Source: Lunularia cruciata
Taxonomy: Eukaryota; Streptophyta; Marchantiopsida; Lunulariales; Lunulariaceae
Direction of reading: 5' to 3'
Length of the DNA: 64,000 nt
Assembly (NCBI GenBank): GCA_948567375.1
Contig: OX419760.1
Coordinates: 27,838,001 to 27,902,000 of the forward strand
Part shown: positions 12,057 to 21,260 of the stretch, in pieces
Layout: the number at the start of each line of letters is the position of its first letter
How positions within the stretch are numbered: position 1 is the stretch's first letter
Translations under genes and position numbers: made by a program
The notes under the pieces: model-generated
The model's input: the letters and a program-made list of their open reading frames with translations, nothing else
Databases searched by the model: none
Told to the model about the DNA's origin: nothing

Positions 12057-12479
12057 TGTAAAAGACCAAAACCGAGGAGAGAAATAGGAGAATGGAAGCT
12101 CACATTGGGACACTTGAATGAGTGAAAACTCCAAATGCCTAGCATGAGCTTCGGCCTTGGTATTTATAGGTAGCATACAAGACCCTTGAAGCTTCTCAAG
12201 AAGTTTCCTTGAGCCGCTTTCTTGGAGTGCAAGCCAAGTTAACTAGGAAGCTTCTCAAGAAGCTTCCTTCTAGAAGCCACCTACTTGGCATGCAAGCTAA
12301 GCTAGTTAGAAGCTTCTAGAAGCTTCCTTCTAGAAGCTACCTGCTTAGGGCGCAAGTTAACTAGTTGGGAAGCTTCCTAAGAAGCTTCTTAGATGCTTCT
12401 AGAATATTCTAGGCTATTTTGTCTTATTCTCTACTTCGTAAGCCCGACTAACTTCGTCACTAAACTCCATATTGTTACA
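12057..12479 (-). repeat. 3' LTR of element A
   Basis: It begins TGTAAAAGACC and ends ATTGTTACA on the plus strand. In element sense a TATAAATA box lies at 12161-12168, with an array of heat-shock-like elements upstream of it. It is identical to the other LTR except at about three bases. Confidence 0.96.
12188..12409 (-). promoter_or_regulatory. Heat-shock-element array in the 3' LTR of A
   Basis: Inverted GAA/TTC units crowd this segment upstream (in element sense) of the TATA box. A perfect four-unit HSE, GAAgcTTCtaGAAgcTTC, is at 12309-12326 and a perfect three-unit HSE, TTCtaGAAtaTTC, at 12397-12409. Gapped GAAnnTTC pairs recur at about 12188-12208, 12247-12267 and 12370-12388. HSEs are binding sites of heat shock factors. 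Heat induction is an inference. Confidence 0.75.
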
Positions 12480-14237
12480 TATTCCCCTGCCGCTAGTTGG
12501 TGACGTCCTCGTCGCCAGTGAAGCTTCAAATTCCTTGATGGCCATATGTGCATTCTGGAGGTGAGAAAGAGGTTCCCATGTAGCATCATGAAGGGGATAC
12601 CCTTTCCAAAGGACCTTGTACTCCGTATGTTGGTGACGGCCTCGTTGAATATGGCGACGCGCAAGGATACAATCAACTTTGTACTCCTCATGATCATTGA
12701 TAGGGACAGGAAGAGGGGGAGGTTGGACTCAAGAGGAAAAGGAAGAAGGGTTAGGAACAAAGGGTTTCAACTTGGAAATATGAAAGACAGGATGGATACG
12801 CATGTGACAAGGTAAGGCAAGATGATAAGCAACAGGAGAGATAATGTGGGTGATATCAAAGGGTCCTATCCAATTAGAAGCAAGTTTACAAACTTGGGTA
12901 TCAAGTGGGAGAGTGAGGTTACTAGAGGATAGCATGACTTTATCACCAACTTCAAAGGTGAGATCACGACGATGATGGTTTGCATATTGTTTTTGGCGAT
13001 TCTGAGCAACAAGGAGGTGAGATTTGGCTTGTTGGAGAGATTGGGATATAGTGGTCAAGAATGTAGAGGTATGAGGAACCTGAGAGGGAGGGGGAGCAAG
13101 AAGAGAATCCGGAACAAGTGGATCTTGGCCAAAATTGAGAAAGAAGGGAGAAAATCCAGTGCTTGCCTGTTTGGAATTGTTGTAGTCAAATTTTGCAGCT
13201 GCAAGACATTCATCCCAGTTGGTATGGTGGACATTGACAAAGGCCCGCAACATATCCTCCAATGTACGATTGGCACGTTTGGTTTGTCCATCAGTTTGAG
13301 GATGATAGGCCGTGGACAAAGCAAGCTTGGTGCCGAGTATCTGGAAGAGTGCTTGCCAAAACTTCCCGGTAAATCGAGGATCACGGTCGGAGATGAGTAC
13401 ACGTGGCATCCCATGATGCTTGAAGACAATGTCGAAGTAGATTTGCGCTAAGGTTGGAGCATCCACGGTATCATAGGTTGGTGCCAAGTGGATTTGCTTA
13501 CTAAGCTTATCCACAAACACCACAATTGCGGTGTGTCCTTGTTTTGTCTTTGGCAAGGATGTGATGAGATCCAAGCTCACATGCTCCCAACGAGCGGATG
13601 GAATGGCGAGTGGTTGAAGGAGTCCACTCGGCTTCTGGTTGCTAGCCTTGTTCCGTTGGCAACTCTCACATGATCGGACAAAGTCTCGAACATCTCGTGT
13701 CATGTTGGGCCACCACCATTGGCGTTGGAGGGTACCCAAGGTCTTGTCCACTCCCATGTGACCAGCTATTGGTAAATCATGGGCTTCTTGAAGGCGCACA
13801 AGTCGAAGATCACCTTTGGTTGGAACATAGATCTGGTCTGCATGGAATAAAAGGCCTTCCTTGAAGGAGAAGGTGTTGTACTCCTTGTCGCGTGCTGTTA
13901 GACGACCGTGTACCATTTGGAAGAAGGGATCTTGCTGTAGGGCTAACCGAAACTCATCATGAATCTTGGGATCAATTGACACCATCGTAATTGCGGCCGC
14001 GATGAGAGGAAGAGACTTCAAATCAGGTCGTTGTGATAGAGCATCAGGGATGACATGGAACCAACCTGGTTTGTACTCAAGTTTGATGTCGAACAATTGG
14101 AGTTGCTCTTCCCATCGATGATGTCGACTCTTCATGTGCTCTAGGTGTAAGGTCTGCAACAATGGCTTGTGATCAGTTCGCATGATCACTTGTTTCCCCA
14201 AGAGATAATGCCTCCATACCTTGGTGGCATATACCAT
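12480..14237 (-). pseudogene. Element A RNase H end, integrase and chromodomain, with stop and dead active site
   Basis: A 502-codon frame (14237-12729) starts in RNase H (MRTDHKPLL), then has the integrase HHCC zinc region (H about 13790-13760, CESCQRNK near 13670) and the catalytic core VVFVDKLSK, LISDRDPRF. The catalytic glutamate position in GQTKRANRTLEDM is lysine (codon at 13278-13280), whereas sister G has glutamate. The frame ends at FSS-stop, where G has arginine: CGA became TGA. Downstream in the same frame follows an intact-looking chromodomain, EEYKVDCILARRH to VLWKGYPLHDATWEP, normally reading histone marks to direct insertion. The polypurine-like stretch abuts the LTR at 12480-12500. 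Confidence 0.92.
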
Positions 14238-15461
14238 TGCAAGTTGTTCTCAATCTCAAGCAGAGTAATTTCTTTCAGCTGTATTTAGTCGGTGAGACAC
14301 AAAGGCAATAGGATGTAGTCCATCTGGAAATTCTTGTTGCAACACAGCTCCAATTGCAAAGTTAGAAGCATCAAAATCAACCACACAAGGTAGTTGAGGA
14401 TCATATGGTTGAAGAATGGGTCTTGAAGACACCATATGCTTTAACTTCTAGAATGCTTCTTCATGCTTGGTGGTCCATTGGAAGCTCAAGTTCTTTCCCA
14501 AGAGGTCAGTCAATGGTGCAGCCACGTGAGCATAATAGTGGATGAACCGTCGGTAAAAACTGGCCAATCCGTTGAACGCTCGTACTTCGGTAGCATCCTT
14601 CGGGGTAGGCCAATCAATAATGGCCTTGATCTTCTCTTCTTCCATCTTGATCCCCTCTGATGAGATCTTATGACCCAAGAAGGTAACCTCCTTTTGCCAA
14701 AAAGCACACTTTGACTTCTTGCAGTAAAATTTCCACTATCGTAGTCGTCTTAGGACTTCTCGCACATGATTCATGTGTTCTGCCTCTGTCCTACTATAGA
14801 TTAAGATATCATCTAAGAACACTACCACAGACTGATCCAATAGCCCCTCCAACACCCGATGCATTTGATCCATGAAGACTGCTGGAGCATTAGTGAGTCC
14901 GAAAGGTAGAACTCTCCACTCAAAATGTCCATACCTTGTACGAAAGGCAATCTTTTTCACGTCCTCTCCTTCAATAGGAATTTGCCAATAGCCGCTACAA
15001 AGATCTAGCTTGGAAAAGTATCATGCTCCACTTAATTGATCAAGCAAGTCATCGATCCGAGGCAAGGGATATGCATTCTTCACGGTTTGCTTATTGAGCC
15101 CACGGTAATCAATACAAAAACGAAGTCCTCCATCCTTCTTTGGAACAAATAGTACCGGTGCTCCCCGAGGGGAGGTACTATGTCGTATGAAATCCTTCTC
15201 CAACAACTCTGTAAGTGTTGTTCGCAACTCCTCCAACTCCTTTGGTGAGAGCCGATAGATTGGTCTACTCACTGGAGTACTCCCTGGCAATAACTTGATC
15301 TTGAAGGGCATACCTCGATCAGAGGGTAATCCCTTTGGCAGATCATCCGGAAACATATCTGCAAACTCTTGAACTATCCGATCAACCGTCGCTTGATGCG
15401 GCACTTGGCCCTCCTTAGATTGTTCTTGTGCAATCGGCTTGATCCACACTGCGAATACAGA
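14238..15461 (-). pseudogene. Element A reverse transcriptase and RNase H, interrupted
   Basis: RT begins in the 15548-15021 frame ([47 protein letters not shown]). A stop replaces arginine of GARYFSK (CGN to TGA). RT resumes at 14960-14736 with [14 protein letters not shown] and the catalytic [12 protein letters not shown]. After two nearby stops RNase H follows (14678-14448: GHKISSEGIKMEEEKI and ASFYRRFIHYYAHVAAPL). Further stops sit near 14250 in the EQLAMVY region. RT active-site aspartates are present, but the polyprotein cannot be made in one piece. Confidence 0.92.
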
Positions 15462-15641
15462 CTTATCTTCCTCCAAAGCTTGCTCTATGGCTGCTTCATT
15501 AACAAACTTCCCTTCTAGGGACTCATCTCTCTTCCGAGCTTGCTCCATTGTTGCCTTCCTGGCAAACTTCCCATCTTGGGACTCATCTCCCTTCCAGATT
15601 TGCTCTATGGCTACCTTCTCAACAAACTTCCCATCTTGGGA
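15462..15641 (-). repeat. Three-copy 60-bp (20-residue) repeat between protease and RT of A
   Basis: In the pol frame the segment reads three successive 20-residue units of the form [14 protein letters not shown] plus six mostly charged residues. Sister B carries four units at the matching place (32634-32873). The unit is charged and likely helical. Role unknown; a flexible spacer between protease and RT is the simplest idea. Confidence 0.85.
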
Positions 15642-15686
15642 CTGACTAATCTTAGGTGTCTTACTCAGAGGTGCCAGACAACCTAA

Positions 15687-16079
15687 TCAGAAATTCCTAC
15701 CTTGGTGTTGTACTTGAATTTGGTGTCGGGTCCAATCAAATTGAACCTTATGACATTCAAGCCAAGGTAGACCCAGAATGATATCATAGTGTAGAGGTGC
15801 CACTACAAACCTCATACACTCCAAATACTCCTTCCCAATCTTGAAGGTAACAGGATGCAAGGTGCGGAATGCAGAACCCTTTCTACCATCCGCCATCATC
15901 AAACTACTTCCAATCACTGGCTTGATAGGAATACCCAACTCCTTTGCTACTTGCATAGACATGCAATTCTCTGAACTTCCAGAATAAACCAAAATTCTAC
16001 AACCCCGATTAGATATCACACCTTGCAAGTGAAGCAAACTTGCATAGGTCGAGCCTTCAATCCCATTGGAACTAATCAA
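15687..16079 (-). pseudogene. Element A aspartic protease, active site lost
   Basis: A retroviral-type aspartic protease domain of about 130 codons. The region GVISNRGCRILVYSGSSENCMSMQ has tyrosine where the D(S/T)G catalytic aspartate belongs; sister B retains the aspartate there (VDFGSSKN). The conserved YDIILGLPWL flap/C-terminal motif follows. The protease would cut the polyprotein; this copy should be inactive. Confidence 0.88.
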
Positions 16080-16089
16080 GCTCCCAGTA

Positions 16090-17004
16090 GGCGGCTCGAA
16101 ATCTCCTACTGGGATTCCTTGTTTCCCTGATCATTCCGCTCCACAACCTCCACTTGGGCAACTTGTCGAGGTCATCCATTCTTGAGTGGACATTCAGCAA
16201 TGCGATGCCCCAATTGGCGACAATAAAAACAACCTCCATTTTGTCGTAATCTTTCTCTATCTGCTGTGCCAAGTGGTCTTTGTTGGATAGCATCAATCTC
16301 CATTGGTACCGGTTCTTCCACTCGTAGTACTGGTGGGTTTTGTGTAGGTCGAGGTCGAGACCAAGTTGTCGCAACTTAGGAATCAAAGCGCTCAGCCAAT
16401 TGCATGGCTTGTTCTACATTCTGTGGCTCTCGCATGGTCACCTCCAATCTGGTTCGTGACTTCAATCCTCGCACAATCGATCCAGAACTTCACCTTCTTG
16501 GATATCTGGAATTTGCATGATGATATTCTGGAATTGTGTGATGTAGCTTCTCACTGAGCCAATCTGCCTCAACTCCGCCAATTTATCTCGTGCAGCTCGG
16601 GTGGCATTTATAGTCTGAAATCGACCAAGTATTGCATCTTTGAATTCTGCCCATGTAAAAATTGGTGTAACAATTTGTCGTTCAGCTCTTTCTACTCGGA
16701 ATCGCCACCAAAGTTTTGCCACTCCATCCAATTGGCTAGAAGCCAAGAGAATTTGTTTCCGCTCGTCTTGAAGATTGGTGGCTTCAAAGTAACGTTCACA
16801 GTCAAACACAAAATTCTCCACTGTGCCTGGAAGATTCTTGCCTTCAAACACCTTGGGTTTTGGAAATCGAATGCGATCTTCTCCATCTCGAACTGGCGCT
16901 CTGTCTATCTATTCTCGTCGTTGCTAGTCTCGTTCATCCAACAATCGAGTAAGATGCTCGATTTGTTGTTGCATTGCAAGGATAACATCCGATATTGCCG
17001 CCAT
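16090..17004 (-). pseudogene. Element A gag (nucleocapsid), interrupted
   Basis: The likely start is ATG at 17004 (MAAISDVILAMQQQIEHL, a coiled-coil-like N-terminus). Two in-frame stops follow before the capsid region FEGKNLPGTVENFVFDCERYF to FKDAILGRFQ and QFQNIIMQIPDI (16851-16462). The zinc knuckle CFYCRQLGHRIAEC at 16190-16231 is intact (CX2CX4HX4C) but lies in another frame from the capsid part. Gag coats and packages element RNA. Confidence 0.85.
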
Positions 17005-17037
17005 CGCTACTACTCTATTCCACTACCTGCAATTTAT

Positions 17038-17253
17038 CTAGTTGATTAACACGTAGATACGACACGTCCACCGTTCTCCATAAGTTACAACTGGAAGTAT
17101 CAAGGGCTCCTCTGACACGGTGATCATATGTAGAAAATCCTGCCCAAAGCGTGAGGTGATGAATTGTGTGAAATGATGCTTTGGTAATATCTGGACATGA
17201 AAGTCCCAATGGTTTGGCGGAAGTGGATTTGGTGGTCCATAAATTCCATCCAT
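17038..17253 (-). CDS. Small open frame between primer site and gag of A (pre-gag ORF)
   Basis: A 71-codon frame starts eight bases past the primer-site match and ends 33 bases before the gag ATG. It begins MDGIYGPPNPLPPNHWDF and contains FTQFITSRFGQDFLHMI. Element B encodes a clearly matching peptide at the same place (40675-40889), with mostly conservative or third-position changes apart from one stop. Elements C and F have a longer pre-gag frame sharing PNPLP, F-F and FG spacing. I do not recognise the family. Alternative: a non-coding leader whose similarity only reflects nucleotide homology. Confidence 0.5.
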   Translation of the reverse strand: MDGIYGPPNPLPPNHWDFHVQILPKHHFTQFITSRFGQDFLHMITVSEEPLILPVVTYGERWTCRIYVLIN

Positions 17254-17260
17254 CCCATTC

Positions 17261-17274
17261 CTGCTCTGATACCA
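17261..17274 (-). other. Primer binding site of element A (initiator Met tRNA)
   Basis: On the minus strand, directly inside the 5' LTR, the sequence is TGGTATCAGAGCAG, the usual plant retrotransposon site complementary to the 3' end of initiator methionine tRNA. Confidence 0.93.
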
Positions 17275-17275
17275 A

Positions 17276-17698
17276 TGTAAAAGACCAAAACCGAGGAGAG
17301 AAATAGGAGAATGGAAGCTCACATTGGGACACTTGAATGAGGGAAAACTCCGAATGCCTAGCATGAGCTTCGGCCTTGGTATTTATAGGTAGCATACAAG
17401 ACCCTTGAAGCTTCTCAAGAAGTTTCCTTGAGCCGCTTTCTTGGAGTGCAAGCCAAGTTAACTAGGAAGCTTCTCAAGAAGCTTCCTTCTAGAAGCCGCC
17501 TACTTGGCATGCAAGCTAAGCTAGTTAGAAGCTTCTAGAAGCTTCCTTCTAGAAGCTACCTGCTTAGGGCGCAAGTTAACTAGTTGGGAAGCTTCCTAAG
17601 AAGCTTCTTAGATGCTTCTAGAATATTCTAGGCTATTTTGTCTTATTCTCTACTTCGTAAGCCCGACTAACTTCGTCACTAAACTCCATATTGTTACA
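17276..17698 (-). repeat. 5' LTR of element A, carrying its promoter
   Basis: 423 bp, TG to CA, with about three differences from the 3' LTR. In element sense the TATAAATA box is at 17380-17387. HSE-like units lie upstream of it, including a perfect four-unit site at 17528-17545 and a three-unit site at 17616-17628. This LTR would drive the element RNA. Confidence 0.96.
17408..17628 (-). promoter_or_regulatory. Heat-shock-element array upstream of the TATA box of A
   Basis: Same array as in the 3' LTR. The unit nearest the TATA box is within about 25 bases, and perfect HSEs sit about 140 and 230 bases upstream of it. The layout is that of a heat-shock promoter; no expression data are available. 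Confidence 0.75.
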
Positions 17699-17703
17699 GA
17701 GCG

Positions 17704-18753
17704 GCTTTCAAAAGTAAAGCTCAACTTATCTTGGAGTCATTGTGCTTTCATTGCTCAATTGAAACCTTATAGGATAGCAAAACCAATATGGCTTGACATT
17801 TAATCTCATTTTTCAAACCAAAGGTGTATTTCAATGCAACTAAACCAAAATGGTGTCTTTTGTGGATTCATCCCCCCCTTGTTCTTTCTTCTTGAAAAAC
17901 TCCTATGTGCTTGTAAAGGAATCATCCAATTCGGTAATGGACTTTGAAGATTGACTCCACCACTATCTAAAGTGGAAATTGGGTGTCCAATCAACCCTCT
18001 TTCTCTAATTGGCTGGGCATTTTATATTTGCTTGATCATCAAGTAGTTCATCAAGCAATTATATATTCTCAATATAGTTGCTTGATGAAGCTTAACCTAT
18101 TTCAAAAGATTCTCCAAACAATTCTTGATCTTTCCATTGCTGAAGAACCCCTCTTTTCTTGAGCTACACACGACTAGCTTCCACATACATAGCAAATTTG
18201 GGAAGACACAAGTCCTTCTAAAGTACTTTATGCTAGCCAAAATTTAGATGCATCTCTTACCAAGCCAAAGATAAACCATCAGACATTATTTCCCAAGGTT
18301 TTTGTTCTATCTGACATTGATTTGCTTCTGCACATGCATGATCTTCATGACCTCATCCTTCAGAGCAAAGCCCATGAAGAACTCCACAATCTGATGTTTC
18401 TTGAGAGGCAAAGAGAAGAGGCAAATCTACTCCAAAGATTTGATCTTACCATCTTTCACAAGTCTTTTGAGCTTGGTGACAAGCACCCATTTCTCCTCTT
18501 CTTCTCTTTTAGGTCCTTGATGACCTCAGCCTCTATCTCCTTTGATGGATAATCAGTCAAGAAATAAACACCCGACAAACAATGCCAATTTTTCAACAGT
18601 AATACAATCTTGGCCAACGACCTCACAAATTTTGTCTTCAACAACTATTATTATAAATATGTTCTGAACAACGATAGATTGTTTACCATTCAATCCAAGA
18701 TTAGGCGGATCCTACAACATTGCACATTGTCACCAATTTACTCTGATACCATT
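17704..18753 (-). other. Element H 5' leader, outer half, with primer site
   Basis: This is the copia leader displaced by insertion of A. Short frames only, none recognised. The primer site TGGTATCAGAGTA (minus strand, 18739-18751) lies three bases inside the 5' LTR and matches the initiator Met tRNA type. Confidence 0.8.
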
Positions 18754-18989
18754 TGCTGATCCAATTTAGTAATACACATGAAATGCATGCATCATGGTTG
18801 ACACAAGAAAATATGTGGTTCATTTCATTGAGGCTACGTCCACGGGAAGACACCATTAGCTCTACTGATAATGAGACTAATATGTCAAAAGGGCTTCTAC
18901 CAACTCTCATATATAGTAGTCTAGCCCTAGTCTAACTAACCATATTCAAACTAACTAGAGTTACTCAAGACCTCAGTTAACTCCTAACA
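18754..18989 (-). repeat. 5' LTR of element H
   Basis: It starts TGCTGATCC and ends CCTAACA on the plus strand; 236 bp, matching 7051-7286. The target copy ACTTA follows at 18990-18994. Confidence 0.93.
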
Positions 18990-18994
18990 ACTTA

Positions 18995-20062
18995 TATAAA
19001 AATATTTTTGTTCCCACTTATCAAGGGGTATAAGCAGTGGCAAGATACTAACCTCAACACTATGATTTTAATCTTCCAGAAATTTAAATTGCCAAGGATT
19101 TATAGTCATAATATGATTAATCAAAAACTTATATCTGTAGTAAATTAAATAGTTGGAGGCCTGGCTTATGTATATTTAATGTTCAAGATTAGTTTAAATA
19201 ATTCATTAGTATTTATAAAAATAGAAATAAAATTCTGAAATAATTTTTGATTTCAAATAATATTACACTTAAATTTGCTGTGTAAGAATACTAGTATATT
19301 TTGAGTGGAAATCACAACTCAATTGAATCAAAAACCAATAAGGAAATTACAAGCTCCTTATGAAGTAGGACTTTTGGAATTAAATTAACTTACTAAAACT
19401 CAATTAAGAACTAAAAAAATGTATTCTGGTTAAAGAGCAATATCTTTTGATCTAATAGGTTACATCATGTTTCAATTTTAAATCTAAAGAGTGTATAATA
19501 TGTATTTAAATAGACAATCATTCCTATTAAACATATATGAATTTTTATTTTTACATTATATTGTCCACCTAAGACAGTAAATTATGAAATTAAATTTTCA
19601 TTGATGATTGAAAGTAGTTATCTTTTCATTCAAATAATACAATTTAAACTTGTAATGCATAATGAAGCATTAATATCAAGGACACTTATTACAAATTATG
19701 AAGTATTTATGTTAAGTACACTTAGTAACATCTATTAAGCATGTCTTTAATCAAGAATCTAATTATTTTATTATGTGAGTTAATGATGCCAAAATATTTC
19801 ATAATATATAAATCCTGAATATACATATTTAATTTTAATTAAAATAAAAAATGTTGGCAAGCATATGATATATATATATATATATATATACTGAATGAAA
19901 GCTATTGAACTCATATACTACTCATATGAACTCGGAGAATACCAATTTTTAATATGTAAAATTTTGGTCGACGGTCAAGCAATAAATCCTTTAGAGAGTT
20001 CATCAATGGAAATTTAACTACTCGATGTTTCACTATGCAATATCAATCTATTATTAAAATTA

Positions 20063-20119
<57 letters not shown>

Positions 20120-20330
20120 TTTTAGTTTCAAAAAATCAGAAATCAAGATTTATCGAGCTTGTAAGCACATAAATGATATATTTCTAAATTTTTGTGAAAC
20201 TTAAATACTAAATTCTTAAGAGAAGCTAATTAGAAAATATGAAGCTGAGTTTCAAAAAACTCATCTGTAAATTATTCTAAAGAGAAAACTTCAAAAGAGC
20301 TCTCTTGTCGACTTTGAACTCTAATGAATA
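18995..20330. other. AT-rich intergenic DNA with (TA)n tracts
   Basis: No gene or element is recognised. It contains (TA)n runs at about 19868-19890 and 20069-20116. Confidence 0.6.
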
Positions 20331-21260
20331 AACAAAAGCATGAGTGCAATCGAAGCCAGAAATTACACAAACTGAACATCACCCTCTCACATGGCTTAGA
20401 AACGCAGCCGCAACGCAAGAACCGTGAGTTCCGGTACTAGTTCCGTGTGCGGGCTGCGGCTAAGAAACGGCGGTCGATTCTCCTAACTTTGTGCCGTGCA
20501 ACAAACTGCACTGCAATGTGGAGTTTGCTGCACGGGTCGACCGGAGTATGACGACATGAAGTTCCCGGCTACCAATTTTTGGAATTGTCTTCCACCGGTC
20601 ACATAGAGGGGTACCGACACAGTCAGGGGGGTGGACCGGAGTATGGCGACATGAAGTTCCCGGCTACCGATTTTTGGAATTGTCTTCCACCTGTCACATA
20701 GAGGGGTACCGACACAGTCAGGGGGGATCAGCTCTCATGACAAGTTTCGTATCGGTGTCCTGCAATGGCCGTCCAGATAACCACGTGTCATTGTAACAAC
20801 AACTCAAATCCAGTGTGGTTTACAAAAGTCTTTAGTCAATTTAGCGACGAGGATATTATCAAGAATATAGTACCCAAGAGGAAGATGCGAGTCAATCTTC
20901 ATGCTCCGCCAACAGGTGGAGGTGACAACTGACTTGTAAACCGTGTACGCCTCCGGCTAACTGTTAACTGAGATAAGGTTTACAGATTCCAGGCCACCTA
21001 TCAAATAAACAAGTCCAATCATCAATGCTTTCATCCCCATGTGAATCCCGTTGATACCCCTTGGTTATGTTGTCGCGTAGAGACACCGGAAAGCGCTGCC
21101 GCAGCCGTGCGATCACGGGCCATGTGAGTAATAGGTCTCTATTCTCTAGCAAACCCATTGGTTCAGGACCAGTGAGTAGTGACTAGCACGCTCCGAAGTT
21201 TCACGACCGTTACCGAAGGGTTGAGTAAGACCCCGACCCTTCGAGAAGTCCTGATGCTTC
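20331..21260. other. CpG-rich island of unknown nature
   Basis: Around 0.9 kb with frequent CpG and GC-rich words (for example GCAGCCGCAACGC, CCGTGTGCGGGC), embedded in strongly AT-rich DNA on both sides. It holds a 95-bp tandem duplication (20539-20727). A minus-strand frame at 20964-21158 (64 codons, MGLLENRDLLLTWPVIA) is unrecognised. It could be a gene fragment, a promoter/CpG island of an unseen gene, or a captured host fragment. No terminal repeats were found. Confidence 0.5.
20539..20727. repeat. Two-copy 95-bp tandem duplication in the CpG-rich island
   Basis: Units at 20539-20633 and 20634-20727 both start GACCGGAGTATG and end GACACAGTCAGGGGGG. They differ at only a few positions, including two transitions at CpG or near-CpG sites. 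Confidence 0.92.

Larger units (their letters stand above)
12057..17698 (-). mobile_element. Element A: young Ty3/gypsy chromovirus, nearly complete but coding-defective
   Basis: Length is 5642 bp with two 423-bp LTRs (12057-12479, 17276-17698) flanked by the 5-bp duplication GAGCG at 12052-12056 and 17699-17703. The LTRs differ at three positions that I can see, so insertion was recent. Minus-strand order is primer site, small pre-gag frame, gag with zinc knuckle, protease, a 20-residue repeat, RT, RNase H, integrase, chromodomain, LTR: the Ty3/gypsy order with a chromodomain. Protease and integrase catalytic residues are lost and several stops arise from CpG-to-TpG changes. It landed inside copia element H. 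Confidence 0.96.
7051..18989 (-). mobile_element. Element H: Ty1/copia LTR retrotransposon, split by element A
   Basis: Two 236-bp LTRs (7051-7286 and 18754-18989) start TG and end CA and are flanked by the duplication ACTTA at 7046-7050 and 18990-18994. A primer site and polypurine tract lie at the expected inner edges for minus-strand orientation. Coding remnants in order are gag, GAG-pre-integrase/integrase, then RT and RNase H, which is the Ty1/copia order. The LTRs differ at very roughly 15 percent of positions, so it is old. Chromovirus A (12057-17698) sits in its gag leader; removing A leaves about 6.3 kb. All frames are interrupted. Confidence 0.93.

Noticed and set aside
12546-13451. 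Long plus-strand frames opposite the integrase of A (and at 61430-62275 opposite G)
   Set aside because: They are antisense shadows of the conserved integrase frame; their peptides show no domain and change freely between A and G.
7051-18989. Two separate copia LTR fragments rather than one element
   Set aside because: Matching ACTTA duplication, primer site, polypurine tract and domain order show one element split by A.
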